From Piromyces finnis (Eukaryota; Neocallimastigomycota; Neocallimastigomycetes; Neocallimastigales; Neocallimastigaceae), in contig MCFH01000068.1 in NCBI GenBank assembly GCA_002104945.1, positions 1 through 64,000 of the forward strand: DNA of 64,000 bases, written 5' to 3'. This document shows, in pieces, positions 34,399 to 46,074 of the stretch. A model generated the notes under the pieces. That model made no database searches, was not told the origin of the DNA, and saw nothing but the letters and a program-made list of their open reading frames with translations. The stretch's first letter is position 1, and each line of letters starts with the position of its first letter. A program made the position numbers and the translations under genes.

Positions 34399-37300
34399 TA
34401 CAGTTACTAATGCAAAAGCAAGAAGGCCTCTGGTAACTGTAACTGCGGAAAACATAGAAGCCGAAATCGTGGGTAATGGTAGCCACAAGGCTACAAAGGA
34501 AACCAGAAACGGAAGTTCCGGAGGGTTGGCATCGAGTTCCAACTTAGAGAAAAATCCCGTTTCAGTAGGGTTGGTACAGAGTGTTGACTTAGAGAAAAAA
34601 TGTGATTCCGGAGGGTTGACATTTGAATACAACTTAGAGAAAACTTGTGTTTCAGTAGGGTTGGTACAAGAGTCGAACTTAGAGAAAAATCACATTTACG
34701 TAGGGTTGGTACAGGAAGAAAACTTAAACGAAAATCGACCCACACCTGAAGAAATCGTGGAGAAGTACTACCACAATTTCAAAGAAGCATTTAATGAAGA
34801 GATAGCTAACCAGCTACCAGAACACCGTCCTTACGACTGTAAGATCGACCTGGAGCCGGATGCTAGTCTCCATAAAGGGCCTATATATCCCTTCAATCCA
34901 GAAGAGGAAAAAGGATTGAAGGAATATATAGAGGAAAACCTGGCAAAGGGCTTCATCAGGAAGTCAGAGAGTCCTGCAGGTTATCCTGTGTTATTCGTGC
35001 CCAAAAAGAGTGGTGAAAGACGATTATGTACTGACTATAGGCGTCTTAATAAGGTAACAGTGCGTAACTCCTTCCCCTTACCACTCATCAGTCAAGTGTT
35101 TGAAGCTATGAAAGGCGCGACTATCTTCTCCAAGTTGGATTTGAAGTCTGCCTACAACCTCGTGCGTATTCGTGAAGGTGACGAATACAAGACGGCATTC
35201 TCAACCAAGTTTGGGCATTATGAATATCTAGTGATGCCATTTGGGTTGACTAATGCTCCTGCCACGTTCCAAGGGTTCATTAATACGGTGCTGGCAGAAG
35301 AAATCAACGATTGCTGTCAAGTGTACTTGGACGATATCATCATCTACTCCAAGTCACTTGAAGAGCATGTAGGGCATGTAAAAAGAGTCCTACAAAAGCT
35401 AATAGATAATCGTCTAGTAGCTAAGTTAGCGAAGTGTGAGTTCCACAAGGAAGAACTTGCATTCCTGGGTCATGTAGTTGGAAAATATGGTATTAAAACC
35501 GACCCAGAAAAGTTAAAAGCTGTAGCAAGTTGGCCGCAACCAACCAACATTAAAGAACTACAGTCATTCCTTGGATTCTGCAACTATTATAGGAAGTTTA
35601 TAAAGGACTTCTCTAGGATAGAAAGGCCGTTATACGCTATGACGTCCAAAAAGGTACAGTTCCTGTGGAATGAAGAACGCATCCAGGCGTTCGAGAAGTT
35701 AAAAGAAATGCTGTTGTCTCCACCAGTATTAGCATATCCTGACCATGACCGTCAGTTTATAGTGGAGTGCGACGCTAGTAACTACGCGGTGGGCGGTGTA
35801 TTATCACAACTAGGCGATGACAATGAACTACACCCTGTGTATTACTATTCCAAGAAGCTTACGAAAGCAGAAATCAACTACTCCATCACAGAAAAGGAGT
35901 TGTTGGCTATTAGGAATGCTTTCATCGAGTGGCGACACCTGTTGATGGGTGCGAAACATAAGGTCCTAGTATATAGTGACCATAGGAATCTCCTGTTCGC
36001 CACAAAACCACAGTTGTTGACAGCAAGACAGGCAAGATGGCAAGAGCTGTTTGCTGCATACAACTTCGAAATAATATATCGGCCAGGAAAAATGAATGGT
36101 AGAGCCGATATCCTATCAAGAATGGTATCTCCAGAACAGGTACAACTGGAGATGGAAAAAGCTAGCCTCCTTCGACCTGAACAGGTAAAAGAATTTCCAC
36201 CCGTGGAAGAAGAGTGCTATGCGGTGTTAGAAGTAAGCTTCGTGGGAGAATTGAAACAAGCTTACAACACGGATGAGCTTGCTAGGGAAATTAGAGATGG
36301 TCTTGACGCAAAAAGAGGCCACAAGCTCATCAAAAAGAAGTGGTTGATGGTTAATGGGTTGATTGTTAGAAAGGATGCACCAGAACGTACATATGTACCA
36401 AAGGTGTTAAGGGAAACAATCATAAAACTTAACCACGATAGTGAAACAGCAGGTCATCTGGGAAAAGATAAAACTTATGACCTGATAGCCAGAAACTACT
36501 ACTGGCCAAAAATGAAGGATGACATTGCGGGATATATTAAAGCTTGTACCATATGTTGTACCCAAAAGGACAACAGACACAGGCCGTACGGTAGCGCTGC
36601 TAGGGTAAAAGTTGCAGACTTACCTTGGCAAGAAGTAGAAATTGACTTCCTGACGGACCTACCTATTAAGGAACGCAGAAAACCAGGTAGTAGTCCCTCA
36701 GAACCCCCAGAAGTCACTAGAAGAGGTTGTATCATGGTTTGTAGCGATAAGTTAACCAAAATGATACACTTAGTGGGATTTAGGAGTATGCCTACTGCTA
36801 AAGAAACAGCATTAGCATACTTACAACATGTATTCAAGTTACATGGTTGTCCCAAATCGGTTACTACGGATCGTGGTGTCCAGTTCACTAGTAAGTTGTG
36901 GAAGGACATTATGGGGTTCTTTGGCGTAGAAGTAAACCTTGCTACTACTGGCCATCATGAAACAGTTGGTCAGGTAGAACGTAACAACTCCTACGTAAGT
37001 ATGTACCTTAGGTGCTTTGTGAAGACCTTTGATGACGACGAATGGTTGAAGTACTTGTACTTAGCTGAGTTCTGTTATAATAATGCAGTGCACAGTTCTA
37101 CTAAGCAGTCCCCATTCCTAGCCTTGTATAACTACCAGGTACATATGAATCCCCAAGACTCAGAGCTTGTCCACTCCCTTGGCGAAGCTCCTGTATTAGA
37201 TAGCTTCGCTCACAACTTAGGTAACTTAAAGCACATGTTGGACATATCAAGAACACGGTTCTTAGACCACTTGGACCATAGAAGAGAACTTAACTACCCT

Positions 37301-37741
37301 AAAATTAGACTCATGGATTTGGTGTGGTTAAGAAAACCAGAAAATTACAACCCTCTTCCCTTCTACAAGCTACAAGCAAGAAAGTACGGTCCCTTCAAGG
37401 TTATTGGAATTGACGAAAGCAAGCTTAACTACCGGTTGGATATCAGCAAGTCACCTTTCCCCAACGTCTACCCAGTGTTTTATATCAGTGAACTTGAACC
37501 CTACCATAACAAACCTGAAGAACTAACACCTGCACCAGTGGGCTACCAGAAAATTATCAAAATCATGAATGCCAGAAGAAAGAAGGATAACTACCAATAC
37601 TTAGCTACCTTTAGTGACTTTAGGCAAGAGTGGGTTGATGCTGATATCATTGACAAGAACTCCCACTATGATAAGCTACTCAAGGAATTTCAAGATAAAT
37701 GCTACCAGGAATTCATGGTTAGTGTCCAAAACCCTGCCTAG
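34399..37741 (+). CDS. Gypsy-C copy 2 pol: RT, RNase H, integrase, chromo-like tail
   Basis: Reads in the frame one base off gag and is open to 37741; no ATG is needed if the parent is a single gag-pol. Order: repeat linker (34516-34738), RT (YRRLNKVTVRNSFPLPLI; YLDDIIIYS near 35320), RNase H (FIVECDASNYAVGGVLSQ near 35755), integrase zinc region (HDSETAGHLGKDK..CTICC near 36435-36560), core D in EIDFLTDLP, D in VTTDRGVQFTS, E in VGQVERNNS, then a tail IIKIMNARRKKDNYQYLATF..EWVDADIID. The tail aligns with chromodomains of the other families but lacks the KWKGY core. It appears enzymatically complete. Confidence 0.92.
34516..34738 (+). repeat. 45-bp in-frame tandem repeat in the Gypsy-C linker
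   Basis: Five units of 15 codons, consensus like SVGLVQ..NLEKN, between protease and RT. Copy 1 has about three units (near 16960-17100, minus strand). The repeat changes linker length without breaking the frame. Confidence 0.85.
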
Positions 37742-37762
37742 GTTTTCTCCTTAGGGGGGCAT

Positions 37763-38256
37763 TGTAAGAAATATTTGTGGCCATAAGTTTGCCCACAAAT
37801 ATTTCAATTGAAACCATATATTCTGGTCACCATTTATTGGCCAAATATATGCATAACCATATATTAATGGTTATTAATTAAATAGGAAGTTTATTTGCTT
37901 TACCCAATCAAGTGGTAAAGAAAATAAACTCATATAGTTAAATAGTATAGTCAAAACCAACGTTAAATACTTTAGCGTTAGTATTAAAGTAAATTAATAG
38001 CTATAATAATAATTAATGTATATAATTATAACTAATAAATAAAAGATAATAATTATAATAATTATTTAAGTAAATAATATTTCATATTAATATTTATTGT
38101 GTTATATTTATTTTTGTGTTATAATATTTATTTTAGTTCTTTTATTATTTTTTATAAAACTTTATTTAGTTATTAACTCGTATAGAGAGGTAATAACTAA
38201 CTTAATTAACTTGTTATATTTAACTTATTAACTAACATATATAAAAACCTTTTACA
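37763..38256 (+). repeat. 3' LTR of Gypsy-C copy 2
   Basis: 494 bp preceded by the purine tract CTTAGGGGGGCAT. Confidence 0.95.
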
Positions 38257-38314
38257 CGAATGATTGATAAATAATATTTATAAAATATTGTATTAATAGA
38301 ATAATGTATTTAAT
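38257..38314 (-). other. flank of Gypsy-C copy 2, possibly more leader of copy 1
   Basis: Begins with the CGAAT duplication. It shares only CATTCG with the copy 2 leader, so whether it is leader of copy 1 or host DNA is unclear. Confidence 0.4.
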
Positions 38315-38961
38315 TGTCAAGAATTAGAGTGGATTTATAGTTATAATTAAGTCTACTAGGTTAGGATAGGCTTAATTATATAGTAAATAATAAAATTTTA
38401 TAAATAAAAGAATAATAGATATAGTTTTTTTTTAAGAATTATTTTATTTAATTTTTATAATATAAATAAATGATAATTATCAATTTTAATTATTGAATTT
38501 ACTATATAAAAATGAGTATAATAATCTCACAAAGAACTTCTTAGAGTTGTTCTTTGTTCAACTTATTTATACTTTCATTTTTAATAATATTGATATTAAT
38601 AAAGTATAATAATAATATTTTTAAGTTATACATACATGTATAATAATATAAATATAAATATTAATAAAATATAATAATAATAATAATATAATTTTCTTTA
38701 AATATCGATATTAATAAGTTGTTAAAAATAATATTAATAATTATTTAAATGAATCTTATTTTACTAATTGGTTTGTTTAATATTAATTAATTGTTACACT
38801 ATTTATCTCCGGATAATAAATAGCTTTCCAATTAATATTTATATTAAATAAACTATTATTAGTAAAATATTATTAAATTAATATTTTAATTAATTCAATT
38901 AATAATTTCAAAATTATGAAATTTCATGAAATGTCAAATTTCATGAATTGTGATTTTGACA
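38315..38961. repeat. X-family solo LTR, copy 2
   Basis: 647 bp, TGTCAAGAATTAG..GATTTTGACA, with duplication TTAAT on both sides (38310-38314, 38962-38966). Inverted relative to 13601-14256. Confidence 0.88.
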
Positions 38962-39708
38962 TTAATACGTATTTAAAATAATGTACAATGTATTGAATTA
39001 ATGTACCGTAAACCTTTACAAAATTTATATCACAATACATTAACATAAATCTATGTGAAATCTAAAGTTACGTTAAAATAATGTATTACAATACATTAAC
39101 ATAAATTTATGTAAATTTAATTTTATGATAAGATAAAGTTTTTGATGATAAAATAAATTTTTTAAATTAAATAATTTTTAACCAATAAATATTTTAGATA
39201 AGAAAAAATTTTTTTTATAAACTAAGCCTCAAAATTAGAAATAAATAAATAAATTAAATATATGTTTGAAATATAATCAACCATATAGTAAATAAACCAA
39301 AACTTTATTTTAAGTTTAGAAAATTCTTTAGTAAATAAATTGAATTTAAATAGTTTAATACAAATAATTTTTTTGATAAATGTATAAATGTAAACAATGT
39401 AAAATTATAATATTAAAACATATATATTAGAATTAATTCAATTTATTTAAAAAGTATAAATAAAGAAAATTTTTCAACTATTGAAACGATAGTTGGAAAA
39501 TCGTATAGTTTAGTTATATAGTTAGTTTAGATTATTAGTTTTAGTTTAATTAGTTTAGTTTTAATTAATAATTGATTACCTAGTGAGGGCTCTGGTAAAA
39601 TAACTTTCACGGTAAAGTAATCAACGGTTGTTAGGTATAGATTTTTTAAATAAAGTTATAAATAAAATTAATATTAAAAATAATTAGCTTAATTGTGTTA
39701 GTTTAGTT
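38962..39708. other. AT-rich non-coding stretch
   Basis: Duplicated words (AATGTA, ACAATACATTAACATAAAT at about 39032 and 39091) and a hairpin near 39468-39500 (TTTTTCAACTAT..ATAGTTGGAAAA). No gene or bounded element recognised. Confidence 0.5.
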
Positions 39709-40409
39709 AGTGTATACAAACCTGAACTTAGAATATTTTACAATAATTATAAATATATTATAAATTTGATATTAGTAGAAAATATTATTATAAAATAATT
39801 ATTAAATAATTTTACATAGTTTAGTATAAAAATATAATTTACATAAAATCAAATATTTTATAAATTTATATATTTGATTGGGTTAAATTATAAAAATAAT
39901 TTTTAATATAAAGAATAATAATAATTTTTAGTAGAAAATGAGAAGACTTAGATTACTAATAATAAGTTAAATTTTAATAATAGTTAATATAATTAATTAG
40001 TGAATACATAATAATATTTAAAAGACAAAAATAAGTTTTTATATAATAAAAATTATTGTTAAAAAGAGCGTAAGAACAATAAATAAAAGAAAATATAAAA
40101 ACGAAATTAAACTTGTCTAGTTTGTAATTATTGTGTTAATAATAAATAATATTTTATAGAATAAATCTGGTGTTATTATTCTATATAAATATTATTAAAT
40201 AATAAAACTATAAATATTATAAAATAACTTAAAGCAAATTGATAAAACAAATAGATATTGTTAAAGCTCGTACAATAGCTGTCGAGATAAAACTATATAA
40301 GGTAACGAATAAGTAGTTTAAAAAGTTGTAGAATAACTACCATTCCGTTATCATGATGTTTGAGTGTCCATGTAAAATATTCTATTCTATGTTCAGGTTT
40401 GTATACACT
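39709..40409. mobile_element. 701-bp element bounded by terminal inverted repeats
   Basis: Left end AGTGTATACAAACCTGAAC (39709) is matched by the complement at the right end (to 40409). The inverted arms extend to 34 and 39 bp and differ by a 5-bp AGAAT insertion. The interior is, inverted, the Gypsy-D LTR-like sequence of 10154-10770. No coding capacity. It may be a MITE-like element, or an LTR that acquired inverted ends by rearrangement. Confidence 0.5.
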
Positions 40410-40649
40410 GTGAAGATATTAACTGGATTTAAAACAAATTCAGATAATATCTATAATTAATTAAACATAATAATTATAATTAAATAATTTCAATAATTAT
40501 TTTAAAACACTTTTAAAAGTCACCTTTTAAATTTTGATTCAGTGAAAGGGTTATGATTTCAAAAATTTAATATCAATACACTATAACCCTTAGCCAAAAA
40601 TAAGCAAGTACGAAATAAGGCGTAACTCGCCAAAAACGATCGCTACGGC
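40409..40649. repeat. dispersed repeat G, partial inverted copy 3
   Basis: Complement of about 9240-9490, starting TGTGAAGATATTAACTGG and ending at CGATCGCTACGGC. The first T overlaps the end of the preceding TIR. Confidence 0.75.
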
Positions 40650-41053
40650 TGTGTGATATATCTTTTAAACTGTAAATGTTAAGTTTTTGGGTTTGGTTAT
40701 GCGGCCAGGTCAGAATGTTATTAATTATATAATAAAGATGTTTTTTAAGAAATTAAATTTAATTATAAAATAACACCTTAAACTTCCAAATGAAAAATGA
40801 AAAATTTATATTTACTTTAAAATAATTTTTTTATAAATTTTTATTTATTTAATAATAATAATATAAATGATATTATAAGTAACTATATAATTAAGATTAT
40901 AACTATAATCTTTACAAAGAATTAAAATCGAATTCCATTCATTCTCTTTTATATTCTTTGTTCAGATTATTAAATTGATATTAATAAGAATAAAGTATTA
41001 CATGTAATATATTAATAATATAATTAAATAAGTAATAAGATTGTTTGTTTGTT
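40650..41053. other. AT-rich non-coding stretch
   Basis: No gene or clear repeat; ends in a TTTG microsatellite (41041-41054) next to repeat G. Confidence 0.5.
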
Positions 41054-41800
41054 TGTCATGACATAAAATAAAAATAAACATATGATTAATCATTTAAACA
41101 TTTGATCCTAATTAGTAATTATAAAAAACTATTCAATTAATAATTCATCATTATTAATTGATATTAACATAACATATTTTTTATAATTAAATAATTATTA
41201 TTTTAAAAATTATTTCTAATAAAACTTTCCGTTAACCTATTTTATAATAATTAAGATTATTTAATTTATAGGTGTTAACTGTTACACCTAAATGGGTCTA
41301 GTTCTATTTTTAGTAACAGTCGTTATCATTAATTAAATTAATATAACTAAAATTCCTATTGATATATTTTTTATTTCCTCAAGGCATAAGAAATATTTAT
41401 GATCCATACTTGATATCCTATTGATTTTAATTTACCTATTAAAATCTTTAAATGATCATAACTTCCTTAAATGATCAGTTAGAAGGACCGCGATTGTACC
41501 AAATTGTAGCTTTCTTCCTAAGCTTTCTAACAAACCTAGTTTCAAAACTATATTTAAAGGCGGTAGCGATCGTTTTTGGCGAGTTACGCCTTATTTCGTA
41601 CTTGCTTATTTTTGGCTAAGGGTTATAGTGTATTGATATTAAATTTTTGAAATCATAACCCTTTCACTGAATCAAAATTTAAAAGGTGACTTTTAAAAGT
41701 GTTTTAAAATAATTATTGAAATTATTTAATTATAATTATTATGTTTAATTAATTATAGATATTATCTGAATTTGTTTTAAATCCAGTTAATATCTTCACA
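41054..41800. repeat. dispersed repeat G, copy 2 (probable solo LTR)
   Basis: TGTCATGACA..TATCTTCACA, 747 bp. From 41085 it is nearly identical to 8776-9490. It abuts the start of a split A LTR at 41801. Confidence 0.7.
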
Positions 41801-41848
41801 GTAAAGTCGACACAAAAAGAATAGATTATGATATCTATTCTATTACTG
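41801..41848 (-). repeat. A-family LTR copy 4, first part (split)
   Basis: 48 bp matching the plus-strand start of the A LTR (GTAAAGTCGACAC..TCTATTAC), cut by the composite insertion at 41849. The rest lies at 45505-46074. Confidence 0.85.
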
Positions 41849-42907
41849 TAACGAATGCTACGGTTTAAATAAGATATCACAATACACTTAGCTAGTTATA
41901 AAAATAAAATTTTATTTAATTTTAATTTTTATTCATTTAATTTATTTTTCGTTTTTCAATTTTTTAATTTTTTTTTTCAAAATCTTCGTACTTTTTCCAA
42001 CTATCCATCATTTGAAAATAAATGATTTTGGATAATTAGAATTTTAAATTAATTCCATTCATAATATATGGATCATTCATTGCAACATATATTGATTAAA
42101 TCATTAACATATATTATAAATAATCTCTTAATATTTGAATAGAAAAATTTTTAATTTATAATTAATAAATTTTTAATTTATGATATGTGTAACATTTTTA
42201 CATATCATATATTATATATTCGATTATAACATATAATAAAATTATATTATTCAATTAATTATGCCCTTATTTAGACATAAGTAATAATTTTTATGTCGAG
42301 GTATCTTCTGTTTTGTGTGTAACAGTTGCCTCTTTTAGTAAAAATTATAATTAAATTCTATGTCATAATCTTAAATTATAAAATATTATACAATAAAGTT
42401 AATTAATAAAATAAACCTAAAATAATAATAAAATACTAATAACTATTTTAATAATAAAATTTAGTAAAATTTATAAGTATAAAATATCATAAGTAATTAT
42501 ACTAATACTAAGAATACAGGTTATAATTAACTATATACAAATAATATAACTATATAATAAAAATATGAATAATTAATAGAAAAATGTATAAAAATTATAA
42601 TATATAATTTTTATATTTTAAAAATAGAGTTAAACAATAATAAGGAATATAAATAGTTAATGTAAAAGTTTTACTAAACTTATAATTTAATATTAAAATA
42701 TTAAATTAAATAAAAGGTTAAAAGATAACTAGGTTAGAAAAAAAAAATGTTTTATTAAAATAATCTTAATTGATTTATAAATGAATAATTAAATTATATA
42801 TTATGGTTAAAATAATTTCTTTTATTTTATTTAATAATATATTGCTAAAATATATAATAATAAGATTATTTAGTAGTAATACTCATTAAGTATTAATTAT
42901 TATTAAT

Positions 42908-43025
42908 GGTTAATAATTTCTAGTTAATAATCTATAGTTAATAATTTATAGTTAATAATCTTTAGTTAATAATTTATAGTTAATAATTTAATAATTTATG
43001 GTTAATAATTTATAGTTAATAATCT
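42908..43025. repeat. short tandem repeat GTTAATAATTTATA
   Basis: About eight imperfect units of 14-15 bp within the composite insertion. Confidence 0.85.
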
Positions 43026-43399
43026 TTACAAAGATTTTAATTTCATAACTATTCTAAACTATTTATACTATTTGTAATTTTACATTTAATAATAAAATAA
43101 CTTTTCAATACATGATTATATTCATAATATATTTTATAATACTTAAACTAAACTTAAGACTTATTCCTAATTATTAAAAAATAACTATTGTTTATAATAT
43201 TCATAATATTAATTATTTCTTAATTATAATATAATTCATTGAATATAATATTAATAATTATAATCTTCTAGTTCAAAGATTATAAATTATGTTGTTGAAA
43301 TAATTATTATAAAATAAAGTTAATTAGTTCCGGAAAATAATTTTAATTCAATTAAACAATAATTTTTATATTTTGAGTGAATGATTTATGTTTGATACA

Positions 43400-43819
43400 T
43401 CAGGGGTGATCATTCTCTGAATAAACAATTAATCATTGCTAACAAAATATCTTTAAATTGGAATATCTCGTGAACCAGCAGAGATATTGACCTGATTTTA
43501 AGATATGTTGTTTGTCTTGAGCGTGGCTTTCTAACGAACGTAATTACGACCAAAACATTTTTATTCAAAAAATCGTCATTCGTTGAGGAGATACGCGTGT
43601 TTTTCCTTATTCCGTTTTAACGATAAGGGTTAAAGTTATTTATTATAAAAATTATTAAGGGTTAAGGTCATATTTTAACCTTTACTAAATTTTTAAATAT
43701 TTCTTAATAAAATTTTATAATTTATTTGAAAATAAAATATTTGTTGATTTTGAAATTTCATAAGTGATTTCACAATTTCTAGTGATCTTGAAATTGTAAT
43801 TTCACTAGTATTCGTGACA
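43400..43819. repeat. F-family LTR end, copy 1
   Basis: Ends CTAGTATTCGTGACA; the complement recurs from 51608 (TGTCACGAATACTAGTG). The left boundary is not resolved. Contains a less AT-rich core at about 43460-43640 (CTCGTGAACC, ACGAACGTAATTACGACC, GATACGCGTG). Confidence 0.55.
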
Positions 43820-43878
43820 GTTAATCATTGAATTATAGCAATTTTAACTATTTATGTTCATTCCTTAACACGAATCAT

Positions 43879-44374
43879 TGTAAGAAATATTTGTGGCCAT
43901 AAGTTTGCCCACAAATATTTCAATTGAAACCATATATTCTGGTTAACATTTATTGGCCAGAAATATGCATAACCATATATTAATGGTTATTAAATAAATA
44001 AAAAGTTTATTTACTTCACCCAATCAAGTGGTTTAGTAAATAAACTATTATAGTTAAATAGGGTAGTCTAAACTAACGTTAAATACTTTAGCGTTAGTAT
44101 TAAAGTAAATTAATAGCTATAATAATAATTAATGTATATAATTATAACTAATAAATAAAAGATAATAATTATAAATAATTATTTAAGTAAATAATATTTC
44201 ATATTAATATTTATTTGTTTTATATTTATTTTTGTGTTATAATATTTATTTTAGTTCTTTTATTATTTTTTATAAAACTTTATTTAGTTATTAACTCGTA
44301 TAGAGAGGTAATAACTAACTTAATTAACTTTTTATATTTAACCTATTAACTAGCATATAATAAAACCTTTTACA
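43879..44374 (+). repeat. solo C-family LTR (copy 5)
   Basis: 496 bp, TGTAAGAAATATTTGTGG..CCTTTTACA. Flanks ATCAT and TGTTA differ, so no duplication remains. Confidence 0.88.
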
Positions 44375-45077
44375 TGTTATGGTTCGAGGAATTTAGTTTT
44401 ATTTATAAAATATTAATAAATTATCAATACTCAAAAATAATATTAAAATTAAATAAGAAAAATTGTTTTATTAATAAGTTTGTTTTATTAAAATATTAAG
44501 AATATAGAATTACAAAAATAAAAATAAAAATAAAAATAAAATTATCTCTGTCTTCTAATTCTTATAATATACACCTTTTTATACTTTTTGTAGAAATTTA
44601 AGTAGTGTTAATTAAAAGAATTAGACTTTAATTATTACATTAAATTTTATATTTAAATTACTTTTAAATTAATAATAAAATTATATTACTATTATAATAA
44701 ATAATTATACATATTATTGAATTGATTAACATACATTAAAAGTTTACTTCACATATATTTAACTAAAGAATTTTACTATTTTACAGAAATATTATTCATA
44801 ATTTTAATTAATAAAAATTCATTAACTTGATAAATTAAACTAAAAGTTCAATAAACTATAATTTCCAATATATTATTATTACTAAATTAATTTTTAAATT
44901 TAATAAAATAAAATTTAAGTTTAATAAAATAATCATTAATAAATTTAAATATAATTTTCATGTATACATTAATTTACAAATTAGAATATTGTAAAGTTTT
45001 CATACATTTAGGAACAATAATGGATTAGGTCATAATCATTAATTATGACAAAAATAACATTATTTGTTGGTTCCTTA
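44375..45077. repeat. J-type LTR
   Basis: TGTTATGGTTCG..TTCCTTAACA, 703 bp, directly adjoining the C LTR. An 18-bp string TTCCTTAACACGAATCAT occurs both at 43861-43878 and at 45069-45086. A related start (TGCTACGGTTTA) at 41857 and end at 43870 suggest another J-type copy to the left. Confidence 0.5.
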
Positions 45078-45084
45078 ACACGAA

Positions 45085-45300
45085 TCATAGAAATAAAGAA
45101 ATTGTCTTAGTGGTTAGTAACTAAGACTTTGGTCCGAATGTCTTGAGTTCGAGACTTCTAAATTAATTTTTTTATTTATTTTTATTTTAATTTTTTATTT
45201 TGATTTTTTATCAACTCGAAATTCTTTGATTGGTTAAGAAATTTAAGTTGTAAAAAATCTTTTAGATTAATTTTAAAAATTTTTATATAAATACGAGTGG
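45085..45300 (+). repeat. tRNA-like dispersed repeat S1, copy 2
   Basis: GTCTTAGTGGTTAGTAAC then CTAAGAC form a D-arm-like hairpin with a 7-bp stem. GAGTTCGAGAC follows at a tRNA-like distance. The body matches 9554-9750. It lies just inside an E-like LTR start (CACGAATCATAGAAAT). Confidence 0.55.
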
Positions 45301-45504
45301 ATTTTTCTAAATTTAAAAAAAAATTGAGTTTTTATTAATTAATAAATTATTGTTAAACACTAACCTATTAAGTTAAAATTTGTGTGTTTTAATAATAATT
45401 TTAAATATTAATAATTAACAGTAAGATAAAAGTGTTTTATATTTACTAAATTATTTTAGTAAATTGTTATAAATTTTTTATTGTTAAGAACACATTTCCT
45501 TACA

Positions 45505-46074
45505 ATTACAATAACACTAAAGATCTAAATAAAATTGTTTTATTAAAAAAATATCTTTTATTATAATAGATATTATATTAATAACAATTACATCGATAAA
45601 ATGATGAAAAATATCTTCTATTTATATTTTTTCTAAATACATTTATATTATATTATAACTATTTATTTCTTATATATTATTATTTAAAATCTACACTAAA
45701 ATTTTAATTATTAATAAATATTTAAACTATAACTATTTTTAGTAAAATACAATTGGCAATTCAAATTAAGTACTATTCAATTTGAATATGTGCCCATGTA
45801 TTATTGATATATAAAACATTTAATAATTATATACTAGATGTCTATTTCTATTACAAAACAATACTAAAACTAGGGGTTTGAATTGAGAATTTTAATTTAT
45901 TTGTTAAACATTAAAAATAAATTACTAATTTATTTTGTTTTAAACTTTAATTATTAATAAATAAATTATGTCCCATTTTCTTTTTCTGTAATATAATTCG
46001 TGTAACTTAAACAATAATATTTATGGCTTAAGTTACATTAAAGATATCAATCTGTGGCGTTTGATATCTTTACA
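45505..46074 (-). repeat. A-family LTR copy 4, second part
   Basis: Resumes at ATTACAATAACAC and runs to GATATCTTTACA; together with 41801-41848 it makes a full A LTR. Similar in detail (FOO-free text: TTTCTGTAATATAATTCGTG region) to the A LTRs at 50314 and 59903 rather than to Gypsy-A. Confidence 0.85.

Larger units (their letters stand above)
31451..38256 (+). mobile_element. Gypsy-C copy 2: nearly intact LTR retrotransposon
   Basis: 6,806 bp with two 494-bp LTRs that look identical and the duplication CGAAT (31446-31450 and 38257-38261). Inserted into the leader of copy 1 of its own family, in opposite orientation. One frameshift separates gag-protease from pol. Confidence 0.95.
41849..45504. 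mobile_element. composite LTR insertion splitting an A-family LTR
   Basis: 3,656 bp bounded by TGTAACGAAT and TTCCTTACA with duplication ATTAC (41844-41848 and 45505-45509). It contains further LTRs (F, C and J types), a tandem repeat and a tRNA-like segment, and no coding frame. The outer ends look like an E-type LTR (TGTAACGAATC..) into whose first bases other elements inserted. Confidence 0.7.

Noticed and set aside
34390-34400. Programmed frameshift between gag-protease and pol in Gypsy-C
   Set aside because: Copy 1 has one more C and reads straight through, so a point deletion or sequencing error is more likely; no slippery heptamer was seen.
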